Below are positions 8,401 through 15,812 of a stretch of DNA of 40,692 nt, one piece after another. The DNA comes from Halobacteriales archaeon QS_5_70_15 (GTDB lineage: Archaea; Halobacteriota; Halobacteria; Halobacteriales; Haloarculaceae). The stretch is taken from the NCBI GenBank assembly GCA_003022005.1, contig PXRQ01000049.1, positions 1 through 40,692 of the forward strand. The letters are read 5' to 3'. Position 1 is the stretch's first letter, and every line of letters starts with the position of its first letter. The position numbers were made by a program, and so were the translations under genes. The notes beneath the pieces were generated by a model. That model ran no database searches, was not told where the DNA came from, and was given only the letters and a program-made list of their open reading frames with translations.

Positions 8401-8613
8401 GTGAGCAGGAGCATCCGGGTCGACGACGACACGCACGCCGCGCTTGCAGCCCTCAGGGGCGAGGACGAGACGTTCGGCGAACTCATCTCGCGGCTCATCC
8501 GGGAACGGCGCGAGACCGTCGAGGAGGGAGCCGGGCTCTGGGAGGGGACGGACGCTGCCGAGAAGGCCCGGGCGAAGCGCGAGGAGATGAAGCGAGGAGT
8601 CGGATCACGGTAA
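8401..8613 (+). CDS. VapB-like antitoxin
   Basis: A 70-residue protein starting SRSIRVDDDTHAALAALRG, followed by FGELISRLIRERRETVEEG and a charged tail. A short strand followed by two helices is the ribbon-helix-helix DNA-binding arrangement seen in haloarchaeal VapB antitoxins, with the C-terminal tail expected to wrap the toxin. I choose the GTG at 8401 because a promoter sits at the right distance for a leaderless mRNA and the homology starts there. The TAA stop (8611-8613) overlaps the point where the PIN toxin reading frame should begin. Confidence 0.75.
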   Translation: MSRSIRVDDDTHAALAALRGEDETFGELISRLIRERRETVEEGAGLWEGTDAAEKARAKREEMKRGVGSR

Positions 8614-9002
8614 CCCTCTACGACAGCAGTGTTCTCATCGATTACCTCGACGGGGAAGCGGATGCCGTGGACTACGTCCGGACCCACCTCGACGAACGGG
8701 CGGTCGCCCCGCCACTGGTAATGTTCGAGGTGTCCCAGGGGGAGGTGTTCAGGACGGGGCCGGCCGACTTCGACGGCCTAGACGGTGCGCTCGGGTGGCT
8801 CGAGGTGGTCGAGGAGACCGCCGAACTGGCGCGCTCGGCCGGCGAACTGCAGGACGAACTCAGCCGCCGGGGAGAGCCGCTCTCCGCTCGCGATGCTTAC
8901 ATAGCCGGGACTGCGAAGGGGTTCGACGAACGGCTGGCGGTGGCCGACTCGGACTTCGACGTCGACGGGATCACCGATTCCCTCGACGTGGACTTCGCGT
9001 GA
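8610..9002 (+). CDS. VapC-like PIN-domain toxin, no canonical start codon
   Basis: About 130 residues of a PIN ribonuclease. The expected acidic residues are present: Asp in LYDSSVLIDYLDG, Glu in MFEVSQGEV, Asp in SARDAYIAGTA and Asp in AVADSDFD. VapC toxins cleave RNA and are held inactive by VapB. The frame has no ATG, GTG or TTG near its beginning: the homology starts at GTA ACC CTC TAC (8610), where GTA overlaps the antitoxin TAA as GTAA. A GTGA overlap with one G-to-A change at 8612 would explain this. GAGGAG-type Shine-Dalgarno bases lie at 8592-8599, so an ATC start at 8604 is a possible alternative. The toxin may be silenced. Confidence 0.72.
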   Translation, partial: VTLYDSSVLIDYLDGEADAVDYVRTHLDERAVAPPLVMFEVSQGEVFRTGPADFDGLDGALGWLEVVEETAELARSAGELQDELSRRGEPLSARDAYIAGTAKGFDERLAVADSDFDVDGITDSLDVDFA

Positions 9003-9243
9003 CGTTCCCGCCCGGTAGACGACGCGATGCTCTCATCTCCGACGAGAGCCACGCCGATACGCTCGGTACGGAACGGGGAGTTCTGCGACGGTGCGCGGCG
9101 GTCGGCCGAGACGAACCGGCGTCCGTTCGCTCCCGCCGGGCGTGCTTGCGGTGCCACCCGTTCGGGTCAGTGGTTCCCGGGAGTCCGAACGCGTCCAGTG
9201 TCGACGACTCCTGCCGGTACCCGACCCGCCGGCCCTGCTGTCG

Positions 9244-10014
9244 CTACAGCCGCGACCAGGACAGCGAGACCCCGAGATCGTCCGAGAGCGACCGCGCGAC
9301 GTAGCAGGCCCGCTCGGCCTTCGTCACCACCCGCTCGACATCCCCCTCGTCGGCGTCGGTCTCTAAGCCCAGTTCGACCGCGACCGACTCGAGCGGGCCG
9401 TGTTCGGGGGCGCCCTCGACGGTCGTCTCGATCTCGCCGACCCGGATCCCGTCCCGGTCGGCCATCGTCCGCACCGACAGGGAGAGACACGACCCGAGCG
9501 CCCCGAGGAGGTGCCCGACCGGGTCCGGGCCCCTGCCGCCGCCGCCCATCGACTCGGGTTCGTCGAACGGGACGTCCGTCCCGGCGGCGTGGTAGGTCCC
9601 CGCGTACCCCGACTCGGTCGTGATCCGGACGTGCCGCGGCGTCTCCGCCTCGGAGACCCCGGCGTCCACGTCGGCGTCGATGAACCCCCGGAGCGTCGCC
9701 GCGTCGGTGAGGCGGTCGACGAGCGCGTCGAGGAACCGGGCGGCGTCGGCACCGTTGACCACGCGGTGGTCGAAGGAGAGCGAGAGCGTCGTCGTGCCGT
9801 CCTCGCGGACGCGGTTGAGACCGAGGATCGCGATCTGCGGCGGGTCGATCACCGGATCGAAGTGGTCGACGCCGAAGAGCCCGAGGTTCGAGACGGTGAA
9901 CGTCCCGCCCTCGAGCTCGCCCATCGTGAACTCGCCGGAGACGGCGCGATCGGTCAGTTCGGCGCGCTCGCGGTTGACCGTCTCCGCGCTCTTCGCCCGG
10001 ACGTCCCCCACCAC
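9244..10014 (-). CDS. C-terminal half of an E2 acyltransferase fused to an OsmC-like domain
   Basis: The 256 residues in this frame hold two domains. Residues 1-105 are the end of an E2 catalytic domain: FTVSNLGLFGVDHFDPVI, then SFDHRVVNGADAARF with catalytic His83; the usual HRVxDG Asp is Asn87. Residues about 127-256 are an OsmC/Ohr-like peroxidase domain with candidate redox cysteines Cys176 (GALGSCLSL) and Cys237 (ERACYVARS). OsmC/Ohr enzymes reduce organic peroxides and are known to be recycled by lipoyl groups, so joining one to a lipoyl-bearing E2 makes biochemical sense. The homologous reading continues upstream to about 10147, in this frame, but without a start codon before the GTG at 10014. 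It is the 3' half of the gene whose 5' half is at 10071-10868. Confidence 0.8.
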   Translation of the reverse strand: MVGDVRAKSAETVNRERAELTDRAVSGEFTMGELEGGTFTVSNLGLFGVDHFDPVIDPPQIAILGLNRVREDGTTTLSLSFDHRVVNGADAARFLDALVDRLTDAATLRGFIDADVDAGVSEAETPRHVRITTESGYAGTYHAAGTDVPFDEPESMGGGGRGPDPVGHLLGALGSCLSLSVRTMADRDGIRVGEIETTVEGAPEHGPLESVAVELGLETDADEGDVERVVTKAERACYVARSLSDDLGVSLSWSRL

Positions 10015-10070
10015 GGGCGTGACGAGTCCGCCCTCGACGTCGACTGCGAGGCCGACGTCGACCTCCTCGA

Positions 10071-10868
10071 TCAGCCGGTGCTCGCCGTCCTCGAAGCGCG
10101 CGTTGAACGGGGGGAACTCGCCGAGCGTCTCGCCGACGGCTCGCGGTTGAGCGTGACGTGGACGGCCTCGCGGTAGCTCTTCCCGAGCCGGTCGGCGACG
10201 GTCCGCTGCATCCCGGAGAGTTCGCGCGACTCGACGACGGTCCGCTCGACGCTCCCCGTCGCGGGCGCCGTTCCCGCCCCCTCGTCGGCCTCGATGGCCC
10301 GCTCGACGTCGGCCTCGGTGACCACGCCGTCGGGGCCGGTCCCCTCGACCCCGCTCAGGTCGACGCCCGCCTCGTCCGCCAGCTTCCGGGCGCCGGGCGA
10401 GGCGCGGACCTCGTCGCCGGTACCCCGCCCCGCTGCCGCTCCGCCCTCCGTGTCGGCCGTCCCCGTCGAGTCCTCACCCGCCGTCGCCCCGTCGCCCGAT
10501 GTCGCCGTCGCCCCGTCTTCATCCGCTCCCGCGGTCGCCCCGTCGGCTCCCGCGCCGTCGCCGCCGCTCCTACCGGCGGCTTCGAGGGTCGCCTCGTCTA
10601 TCTGCGATGCGTAGGGAGTCAGGTCCTCGTCGGGGGCCGCGAGGATGCCGATGGGCGTCCCCGGTTCGACGACGCCCCCCTCGGGCACGACGATCCGGCG
10701 GAGGACGCCCGGCTCCCGGGCCTCGACGTCCGCGGTCGTCTTCTCGGACTCGACCACGCAGAGCACGTCGTCCGTCGCGACCGACGCCCCCTCCGCCACG
10801 GACCACTCGAGGACGGTCCCCTCCTCCATCGACATCCCCATCTGGGGCATCCGGATGAGGTATCCCAT
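10071..10868 (-). pseudogene. N-terminal half of the E2 acyltransferase (lipoyl and E1/E3-binding domains), frameshifted
   Basis: Starts MGYLIRMPQMGMSMEEGTV and carries a lipoyl domain with the modified Lys43 in ESEKTTADVEA. An Ala/Gly/Asp-rich linker follows (about 95-150), then a peripheral-subunit-binding domain (RASPGARKLADEAGVDLSGV, ending GVVTEADVERAI). The catalytic domain begins (LSGMQRTVADRLGKSYREAV) but at HVTLNRE, near 10147, the frame turns to Arg/Ser-rich nonsense. The catalytic domain resumes in another frame with AVGETLGEFPPFNARFEDGE. By comparison with the family about 30 residues are missing at the join. The start at 10868 has a strong GGTGAGG upstream. The gene would serve the E1 genes nearby; as read, no full E2 is made. 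Confidence 0.8.
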
Positions 10869-11140
10869 GCCCCCTCACCACACCCCACTCTGTTGAACCC
10901 TTGGGCGAGGCCGGGCGTCCGCGCGGTACGACGCGTTCCGTGCAGTACGACGCACTCCGCCGTAGCGAGACGGATCGCGCGCCGCCCGCTCCCCGGGGCG
11001 TGACGGGCGGTCCCGTCGCGCCGGGAGCCGAGGGAGTCCGGGGAGCGGGATCGACTGTCCGCAACTCCCCCTCCCCCGAGAGAGCCCGCCCGGTCACATC
11101 GCACAGGGAGGTTCGAGCCACCGGGGGTGGATCCTCGGGC
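10869..11140. other. Intergenic region upstream of the E2 gene
   Basis: No gene recognised. It holds two direct copies of gtacgacgc at 10926-10934 and 10945-10953, start points 19 bases apart, in the promoter zone of the E2 gene. They could be a regulator site, but this is not supported by anything further. Confidence 0.4.
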
Positions 11141-11340
11141 ATGGCTGGCACCGGGACCCTGACGCGTCGCGCCCGGGACGTCGTCGAGGAACGCCACGAG
11201 GGCGTCGTCTCGCTCGCGCGTGCCCTCCGGGCCGGGCCCGAACTCGGCTCCGAGGGGACCGAAACCGAGAGGCGGGTCGCCGAGGCGTTCGAGGCGATGC
11301 GCGCCGAGGGCGTCGACGGCGTCCCGGACCGAGCGGGGGA
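11141..11340 (+). pseudogene. N-terminal remnant of an M20 family peptidase/amidohydrolase
   Basis: From the ATG at 11141 the frame encodes RRARDVVEERHEGVVSLARA, then GPELGSEGTETERRVAEAFE and EGVDGVPDRAG. This matches the conserved opening of M20 amidohydrolases, where HEEVVALRRDLHAHPEL-like sequence is followed by ET..V...L. After about 65 residues the expected metal-binding segments do not appear in any frame and the reading runs antisense into dgcA. M20 enzymes include N-acyl amino acid deacetylases, so a lost deacetylase next to dgcN-dgcA would fit the pathway. The match is short, hence modest confidence. Confidence 0.45.
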
Positions 11341-11454
11341 GCGGCGGGACGCCGCCCGACGGCGATCGAACCGACGACCGCCGGCCGTCGCGGGGCCCGT
11401 CGCCCGTCACGACGAGGCGGCCGTTCGGGAGCCGAGCGACGGGGACGGGGGGGA

Positions 11455-12519
11455 CTACCGGTCGGGGACGACCCCGTGGCCCGGTCCGTCGATGTCGACC
11501 GTCGGGGTGCGCTCGATGGGAGCCACGTCCTCGGCGAGCAGGAGGTTGCCGTCGAGGTCGACGTAGTCGAACCCACCCAGCCCGGCGACGACGTGCGCGC
11601 TGGCGTGGATGCCGACCGCGCTCTCGAGCATGCAGCCGACCATCAGCTCGCGGCTCGCCGCGCGGGCGATGGCGGCGATGTCCGCCGCGGCCACCGGGCC
11701 GGACTTGCCGAGTTTCACGTTGACGACGTCCGCCGCCTCGGCACGGACCACGCGCATCGCGTCGGCGGGGGTGAACACGGCCTCGTCGGCGGCGACGGGG
11801 ACGGCGACCCGCTCGCGGACGTGGGTCAGTCCCTCGACGTCGGCCGCGTCGACGGGCTGTTCGACGAGCGCGAGGCCGACACCCCGGTCGGCGACCTCGC
11901 GGGCGAACCGGATCGACTCGGCGGGCGTCCACCCCTGGTTCGCGTCGACCTTTAGCTCCGCGTCCGGCGCGGCCTCGCGCACCGCGACGACGCGCTCGAC
12001 GTCGGCCTCGACGTCCGTGCCGGTCTTGATCTTCAGGTGCTCGAACCCCTCGGCGACGGCGTCGCGCGCCCGGTCGGCGGCGTCGGTCGGGGGGAGAACG
12101 GGTATCGTGAGGTCGGTCGTCACCGGTCGCGGCGGGCCGCCGAACAGTTCGGAGAGCGCCAGCCCGCGCTCGCGGCAGTGCGCGTCGAGCAGCGCGGTCT
12201 CGACGGCGAACAGCGCGGAGACCGCTCCCGGGAACGTCGACCGGAGCTCGTCGGCCAGTCGGCGGTAGTCGGCCACGGGTTCGCCCTCGAGTACCCCGCC
12301 GGCGGCCCGCGCGGTCGCCAGCGCGGCCTCGCGCGTCTCGCCCGTCACGGGGGGGAGCGGCGAGCCCTCGCCGTGGCCGACCGCGCCGCCGTCGGTCTCG
12401 ACCCGGACGAGGACGTTCTGCGCCTCGTGCTGTGTCCCCAGGGCGATCTCGAACGGCTCGCGCAGCGGGAGGTCGAGCGGCTCGGCCGTCACGCGCTCGA
12501 CGTGCACGCTCACGGTCAC
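11455..12519 (-). CDS. dgcA: N-acetyl-D-glutamate racemase / dipeptide epimerase family enzyme (enolase superfamily)
   Basis: A 354-residue muconate lactonizing-type enolase-superfamily enzyme. Catalytic features of the Ala-Glu epimerase group are present: KIK at 163-165 (Lys165 as one base), metal ligands Asp192 (KVDANQGW), Glu220 (LVEQP) and Asp245 (AADEAVF), and Lys269 in VVNVKLGKSG as the opposite base. With dgcN it fits the described D-glutamate route, in which D-Glu is N-acetylated and the product is racemised to N-acetyl-L-Glu. The GTG at 12519 overlaps the dgcN TGA as GTGA, so translation is coupled. A dipeptide epimerase role (L-Ala-D/L-Glu) remains possible from sequence alone; the pairing argues for DgcA. 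Confidence 0.85.
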   Translation of the reverse strand: MTVSVHVERVTAEPLDLPLREPFEIALGTQHEAQNVLVRVETDGGAVGHGEGSPLPPVTGETREAALATARAAGGVLEGEPVADYRRLADELRSTFPGAVSALFAVETALLDAHCRERGLALSELFGGPPRPVTTDLTIPVLPPTDAADRARDAVAEGFEHLKIKTGTDVEADVERVVAVREAAPDAELKVDANQGWTPAESIRFAREVADRGVGLALVEQPVDAADVEGLTHVRERVAVPVAADEAVFTPADAMRVVRAEAADVVNVKLGKSGPVAAADIAAIARAASRELMVGCMLESAVGIHASAHVVAGLGGFDYVDLDGNLLLAEDVAPIERTPTVDIDGPGHGVVPDR

Positions 12520-13559
12520 AGCACCTCCCGGACGGCCGCGAGGAGGTCCCCCGGGCCGCCCTCGCGGAAGACGTTCGCGGTCGGCAGGCCATGCCGCCCG
12601 GCCTGGGTTTCCGGGTCGCCCCACGTCGAGAGCCCCGCGACGGTCGCGTCGCTGAGCGCCTCGGCGTTGGCCCTCTCGCGCTCGACGCCGGCGACGGGGA
12701 ACTGCTCGAAGTGCGTCCGCCGGTCGCGGGTGGGATCGTCGACCAGGACGACGGCGTCGGGCCACGCGCCGTGGAGGATACCCATGGTGACGCCGGAGTA
12801 CGCGCGGTGGGTCAGCGCGCCCTGCCCCTCGACGAACACGAGGTCGTCCTCGCTCCCGACCGCGGCGACCATGTCCTCGACGACGCCGGCGGTGAAGTCC
12901 GCGGGGACGCGGTCGATCACCACGCCCCGGTCGGCGCCGACCATGATCCCCGTCTGGCCGGTGGCGACCCACCCCGCCGAGAGGCCGGCCCGCCGGGCGG
13001 CCCGATAGAGTTCGAACGTCGTCGTTCGCTTGCCGACGGCGCAGTCCGTGCCGACGGTGAGGACGACGTCGCAGTCGAGGCCGTCGACCGAGCCGTCGGC
13101 CACCCGGAGGTCGTCGCCCTCCGGGGGCTTGCGGACGTCGAACAGCCGGACGCCGCATTCCTCGGCCAGCGCCGACCACTCCTCGTCGTCCCCGAGGAAG
13201 ACGTGGAGCCCGGAGACGACGTCACAGCCGGCCCGCATCGCCGTCCGGATGTCCGCGACCCACGCCTGGGGGAGCGCCCCGCCCGCTGGCGCGACGCCGA
13301 TCACGAGCGCCTCGACGTCGGGTGCGCGTTCGATGGCCTCGTCCATCGAGGCGACCACCGGGATCCCGGGGACCTCGGCCCGGTCGAGTACCTCGTCGGC
13401 GGTCGCGCCCGCGTTCGTCGAGTCGACCACCACGCGCGCGTCGAACAGATCGCTGTGCATCACCACGCCGTTGGCCGTCTTCCCGCCGGGCTCGCCGAAC
13501 TCCCCCTCGGCGAGGACGACCGTCGGGGCCGGTGCGTCGAAGGCGCCTCTGAGGTCCAT
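12516..13559 (-). CDS. dgcN: DUF1611 protein, probable D-glutamate N-acetyltransferase DgcN
   Basis: A 347-residue protein with the two-part layout of DUF1611: an N-terminal Rossmann-like part (VVLAEGEFGEPGGKTANGVV, VDSTNAGATADEVLD) and a C-terminal P-loop part. The P-loop is VGTDCAVGKRTTT, near residues 165-178, followed by GWVATGQTGIMVGADRGVV and FVEGQGALTHRAYSG. Family members shown to work with DgcA acetylate D-glutamate with acetyl-CoA. It leads a two-gene unit with dgcA and is divergent from a YkvI-type permease. The ATG at 13559 follows a promoter zone containing a 30-bp palindrome. Assigned by domain and partner; substrate specificity is inferred. Confidence 0.82.
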   Translation of the reverse strand: MDLRGAFDAPAPTVVLAEGEFGEPGGKTANGVVMHSDLFDARVVVDSTNAGATADEVLDRAEVPGIPVVASMDEAIERAPDVEALVIGVAPAGGALPQAWVADIRTAMRAGCDVVSGLHVFLGDDEEWSALAEECGVRLFDVRKPPEGDDLRVADGSVDGLDCDVVLTVGTDCAVGKRTTTFELYRAARRAGLSAGWVATGQTGIMVGADRGVVIDRVPADFTAGVVEDMVAAVGSEDDLVFVEGQGALTHRAYSGVTMGILHGAWPDAVVLVDDPTRDRRTHFEQFPVAGVERERANAEALSDATVAGLSTWGDPETQAGRHGLPTANVFREGGPGDLLAAVREVL

Positions 13560-13587
13560 GTACGACGGTTCGTACCCGGGAGGGCAA

Positions 13588-13617
13588 AACCACACCCTCT
13601 CATGAGAGGGTGTGGTT
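13588..13617. promoter_or_regulatory. 30-bp perfect palindrome between divergent dgcN and permease genes
   Basis: The bases from 13588 to 13617 form an uninterrupted inverted repeat centred on CATG (13601-13604), with arms AACCACACCCTCTCA and its complement. It overlaps the TATA-like bases of both divergent promoters (GGTTTTG toward dgcN, GGTTATTA toward the permease). A site this placed would let one dimeric regulator shut off or activate both directions. The Bat-type regulator at 15064 is a candidate, but such regulators are not known to need long palindromes, so the binding protein is unknown. Confidence 0.7.
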
Positions 13618-13649
13618 ATTACTCCCGCATCAGCGTGCCACGATCTGAC

Positions 13650-14888
13650 ATGTCCCGAGACAGTTCGGCAGCCAGGAGTCAGAGCACGGCGAGCATCTTC
13701 AGGCGGCTGGTGAGCGGCCGGTTCGGATCGATCGTCCTGCCGGCGATCGTCCTGCAGTCGGTCCTCATCGGCGGCGGGTACGCCAGCGGCCGGGAGGTCG
13801 TCGCGTACGGTGCGAAGTTCGGGTCGGCCGGGCTGCTCGCCGTCCTCGGCATCTTCGTCGGCTTCACCGTCATGTCGGTCGTCGTCTTCGAGTTCTCGCG
13901 GAAGTTCCATACCTACGACTACAAGGCCTACATGCAGGGGATCATCTGGAAGGGGTGGCCGCTGTTCGACCTCCTGTTCGTCGTGATGGCGACCATCGTC
14001 ATCGCGGTGATGGCCTCCGCGGCGGGCAACATCATGGAACAGACGGTCGGCATCCCGTATCTCGTCGGCATCGTCGCCATCATCGTCGTGGTGGCGGTGC
14101 TGACCTACTTCGGCGCGAGCCTCATCGAGCGGTTCAAGACCGTCGGTACCGGGTTCCTCTACGTCGCGTACGTCCTGTTCGGCGTTCTGGTGCTCTCGCA
14201 GGTGTGGGGCGACGTGACGAGCGTCTTCGCGGCCGGCAACACCGGCTACGTCGAGGACGCGAGCGCCCCCGCTGTGATACAGTCGGGGATCCTCTACGTG
14301 GGGTACAACCTCGCCATCTTCCCGGCGGTGTTCTTCGCGCTCCACCGCCAGAAGACCCGCAAGGAGTCGGTCGTCTCGGGCCTGCTCGCGGGCACCCTGA
14401 TGACGCTCCCGTTCCTGCTGACGTACCTCTGTCTGATGGGGTTCTACCCCCAGGAGAGCGTGATGGGCGCGGAGGTGCCGTGGCTGCCGATGCTGCGGAA
14501 CGCCGCCGGGCCGGGCGTCATCGCGTTCTACGGCATCGTCATCGGGTGGACGCTCGTCGAGACGTCCGTCGGCGCCATCCACGCCATCATCGACCGCATC
14601 GACGCCGACCTGGAGCGGATCGACACCGGCCGGTTCGAGGAGGTCGACGGCCTCACCCGGCTCCAGAGCGGCCTGCTCGGTGGAGGCATCCTCCTCGCGG
14701 CCACGCTCCTCTCGCGGGTCGGTATCATCGCGCTCGTCGCGCAGGGGTACACCATCATGGCGTACTTCTTCATCGCCCTGTTCGCGGTCCCGTCGCTCAC
14801 CATCGGGGTCCGGCGGATCATCAACCCCGAGTGGAAACAGGAGTTCTGGAGCCGGGTCGACGCCGGCGCCACTTCCGCCAGCGACTGA
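13650..14888 (+). CDS. YkvI family (COG3949) membrane transporter
   Basis: A 412-residue integral membrane protein with about ten to eleven hydrophobic segments. The opening FGSIVLPAIVLQSVLIGGGY, with ASGREVVAYGAKFG next, is characteristic of YkvI-type members of the APC/LeuT superfamily; the broken helix with GGGYASGRE fits a substrate site. A hydrophilic, amphipathic piece (RIDADLERIDTGRFEEVDG) precedes the last helices. It is divergent from dgcN and shares its palindromic promoter, so it may import D-glutamate or a related amino acid or peptide; this is inferred from context. The ATG at 13650 lies about 32 nt after the TATA-like GGTTATTA. Confidence 0.83.
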   Translation: MSRDSSAARSQSTASIFRRLVSGRFGSIVLPAIVLQSVLIGGGYASGREVVAYGAKFGSAGLLAVLGIFVGFTVMSVVVFEFSRKFHTYDYKAYMQGIIWKGWPLFDLLFVVMATIVIAVMASAAGNIMEQTVGIPYLVGIVAIIVVVAVLTYFGASLIERFKTVGTGFLYVAYVLFGVLVLSQVWGDVTSVFAAGNTGYVEDASAPAVIQSGILYVGYNLAIFPAVFFALHRQKTRKESVVSGLLAGTLMTLPFLLTYLCLMGFYPQESVMGAEVPWLPMLRNAAGPGVIAFYGIVIGWTLVETSVGAIHAIIDRIDADLERIDTGRFEEVDGLTRLQSGLLGGGILLAATLLSRVGIIALVAQGYTIMAYFFIALFAVPSLTIGVRRIINPEWKQEFWSRVDAGATSASD

Positions 14889-15063
14889 TGCGGCCGGTCG
14901 TGACGGGTCACCGGTGATCGACGACCCCGTCGCGGACGAACGCCGACCGGCCGCACGGTTCATCCGCACCTCGAATCGCCGGTCGTAGCGGCCCCCGGGC
15001 CGACCGTAGTGGCCCCCGAAAGAGGATAGACTTATGTTACCACTCGTCAAGGGTGACGGTCCG

Positions 15064-15789
15064 ATGGCCACGGACGAACGCGACCCCCCGGACCGCGTCG
15101 TGGAGGACGACCGGACCTGCTCGCGGCTCACGCTCGACATCTGGCACCCCGACTGCTGGACGCTGGAGGTGACCGACGGGGCCGAAGCGGGACTGCTCGG
15201 GCACGGCGTCTACGAGATCAACGGGCGCGCCGTCGCGTGGCTCACCGCGTTCGGCGACACGAGGGGCGCCGTCGACGCGCTCGTGAGCACCGCACGCGAC
15301 TCGCCGCGGACCGACCTCGTCCGGGAGTTCGACGACCGCGGGACGCGGATGGCACAGCGCCCCGAGCCCGGGAACGCGACCTGTGGGATACTCGCCGAGT
15401 ACGACGCCGCGGACAGCATCAACGGCCCCATCGTCTCCCGCGGGTTCATCCCCGAGGCCCCGGTCCGCGTCGTCGACGGACGGGAGCTGTGGACCGTCCT
15501 CACCACCGAGCCACGCGAGCGCGTCGACGTGCTCCTCGACGAGGTCCGCCGGACGTGCGGGGCCGAGATCCGGCTCACCGGCGTGTCGAGACCCGTCGCG
15601 GAGCCGGCGGATCCACGCATCGAACTGACGGTCCGTCAGCGCGAGGTGTTCGAACTCGCCCGCGAGCGGGACTACTACGCCTGGCCGCGCGGCACGACGG
15701 CCGCCGACCTCGCGGAGGAGCTGGACGTCTCGAAGTCGACCGTCCTCGAACACCTCCGGAAGGCCGAGGCCAGGCTGCTCGACGCCTGA
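15064..15789 (+). CDS. Bat-type helix-turn-helix transcriptional regulator (HTH_10)
   Basis: A 241-residue regulator of the haloarchaeal bacterio-opsin-activator type. The N-terminal ligand or sensor region begins LTLDIWHPDCWTLEVT, as in many HTH_10 proteins. The C-terminal HTH_10 domain covers about residues 185-240 (LTVRQREVFELARERDYYAW, then TTAADLAEELDVSKSTVLEH). A TATA-like CTTATGTT at 15031-15038 sits about 29 nt before the ATG at 15064, so I take that as a leaderless start; an in-frame ATG at 15034 would overlap the TATA box. It follows the permease and probably regulates the dgc locus. Confidence 0.85.
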   Translation: MATDERDPPDRVVEDDRTCSRLTLDIWHPDCWTLEVTDGAEAGLLGHGVYEINGRAVAWLTAFGDTRGAVDALVSTARDSPRTDLVREFDDRGTRMAQRPEPGNATCGILAEYDAADSINGPIVSRGFIPEAPVRVVDGRELWTVLTTEPRERVDVLLDEVRRTCGAEIRLTGVSRPVAEPADPRIELTVRQREVFELARERDYYAWPRGTTAADLAEELDVSKSTVLEHLRKAEARLLDA

Positions 15790-15812
15790 GCCCCCGACCG
15801 ACGCGGACGGTC

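Noticed and set aside
12432..13649. Long upstream extension of the permease frame
   Set aside because: It is antisense to dgcN and lacks membrane segments; the ATG at 13650 follows a promoter and begins the family sequence.
13560..15140. Upstream extension of the dgcN frame across the permease
   Set aside because: It is the antisense of the permease; conserved DUF1611 sequence begins at 13559.
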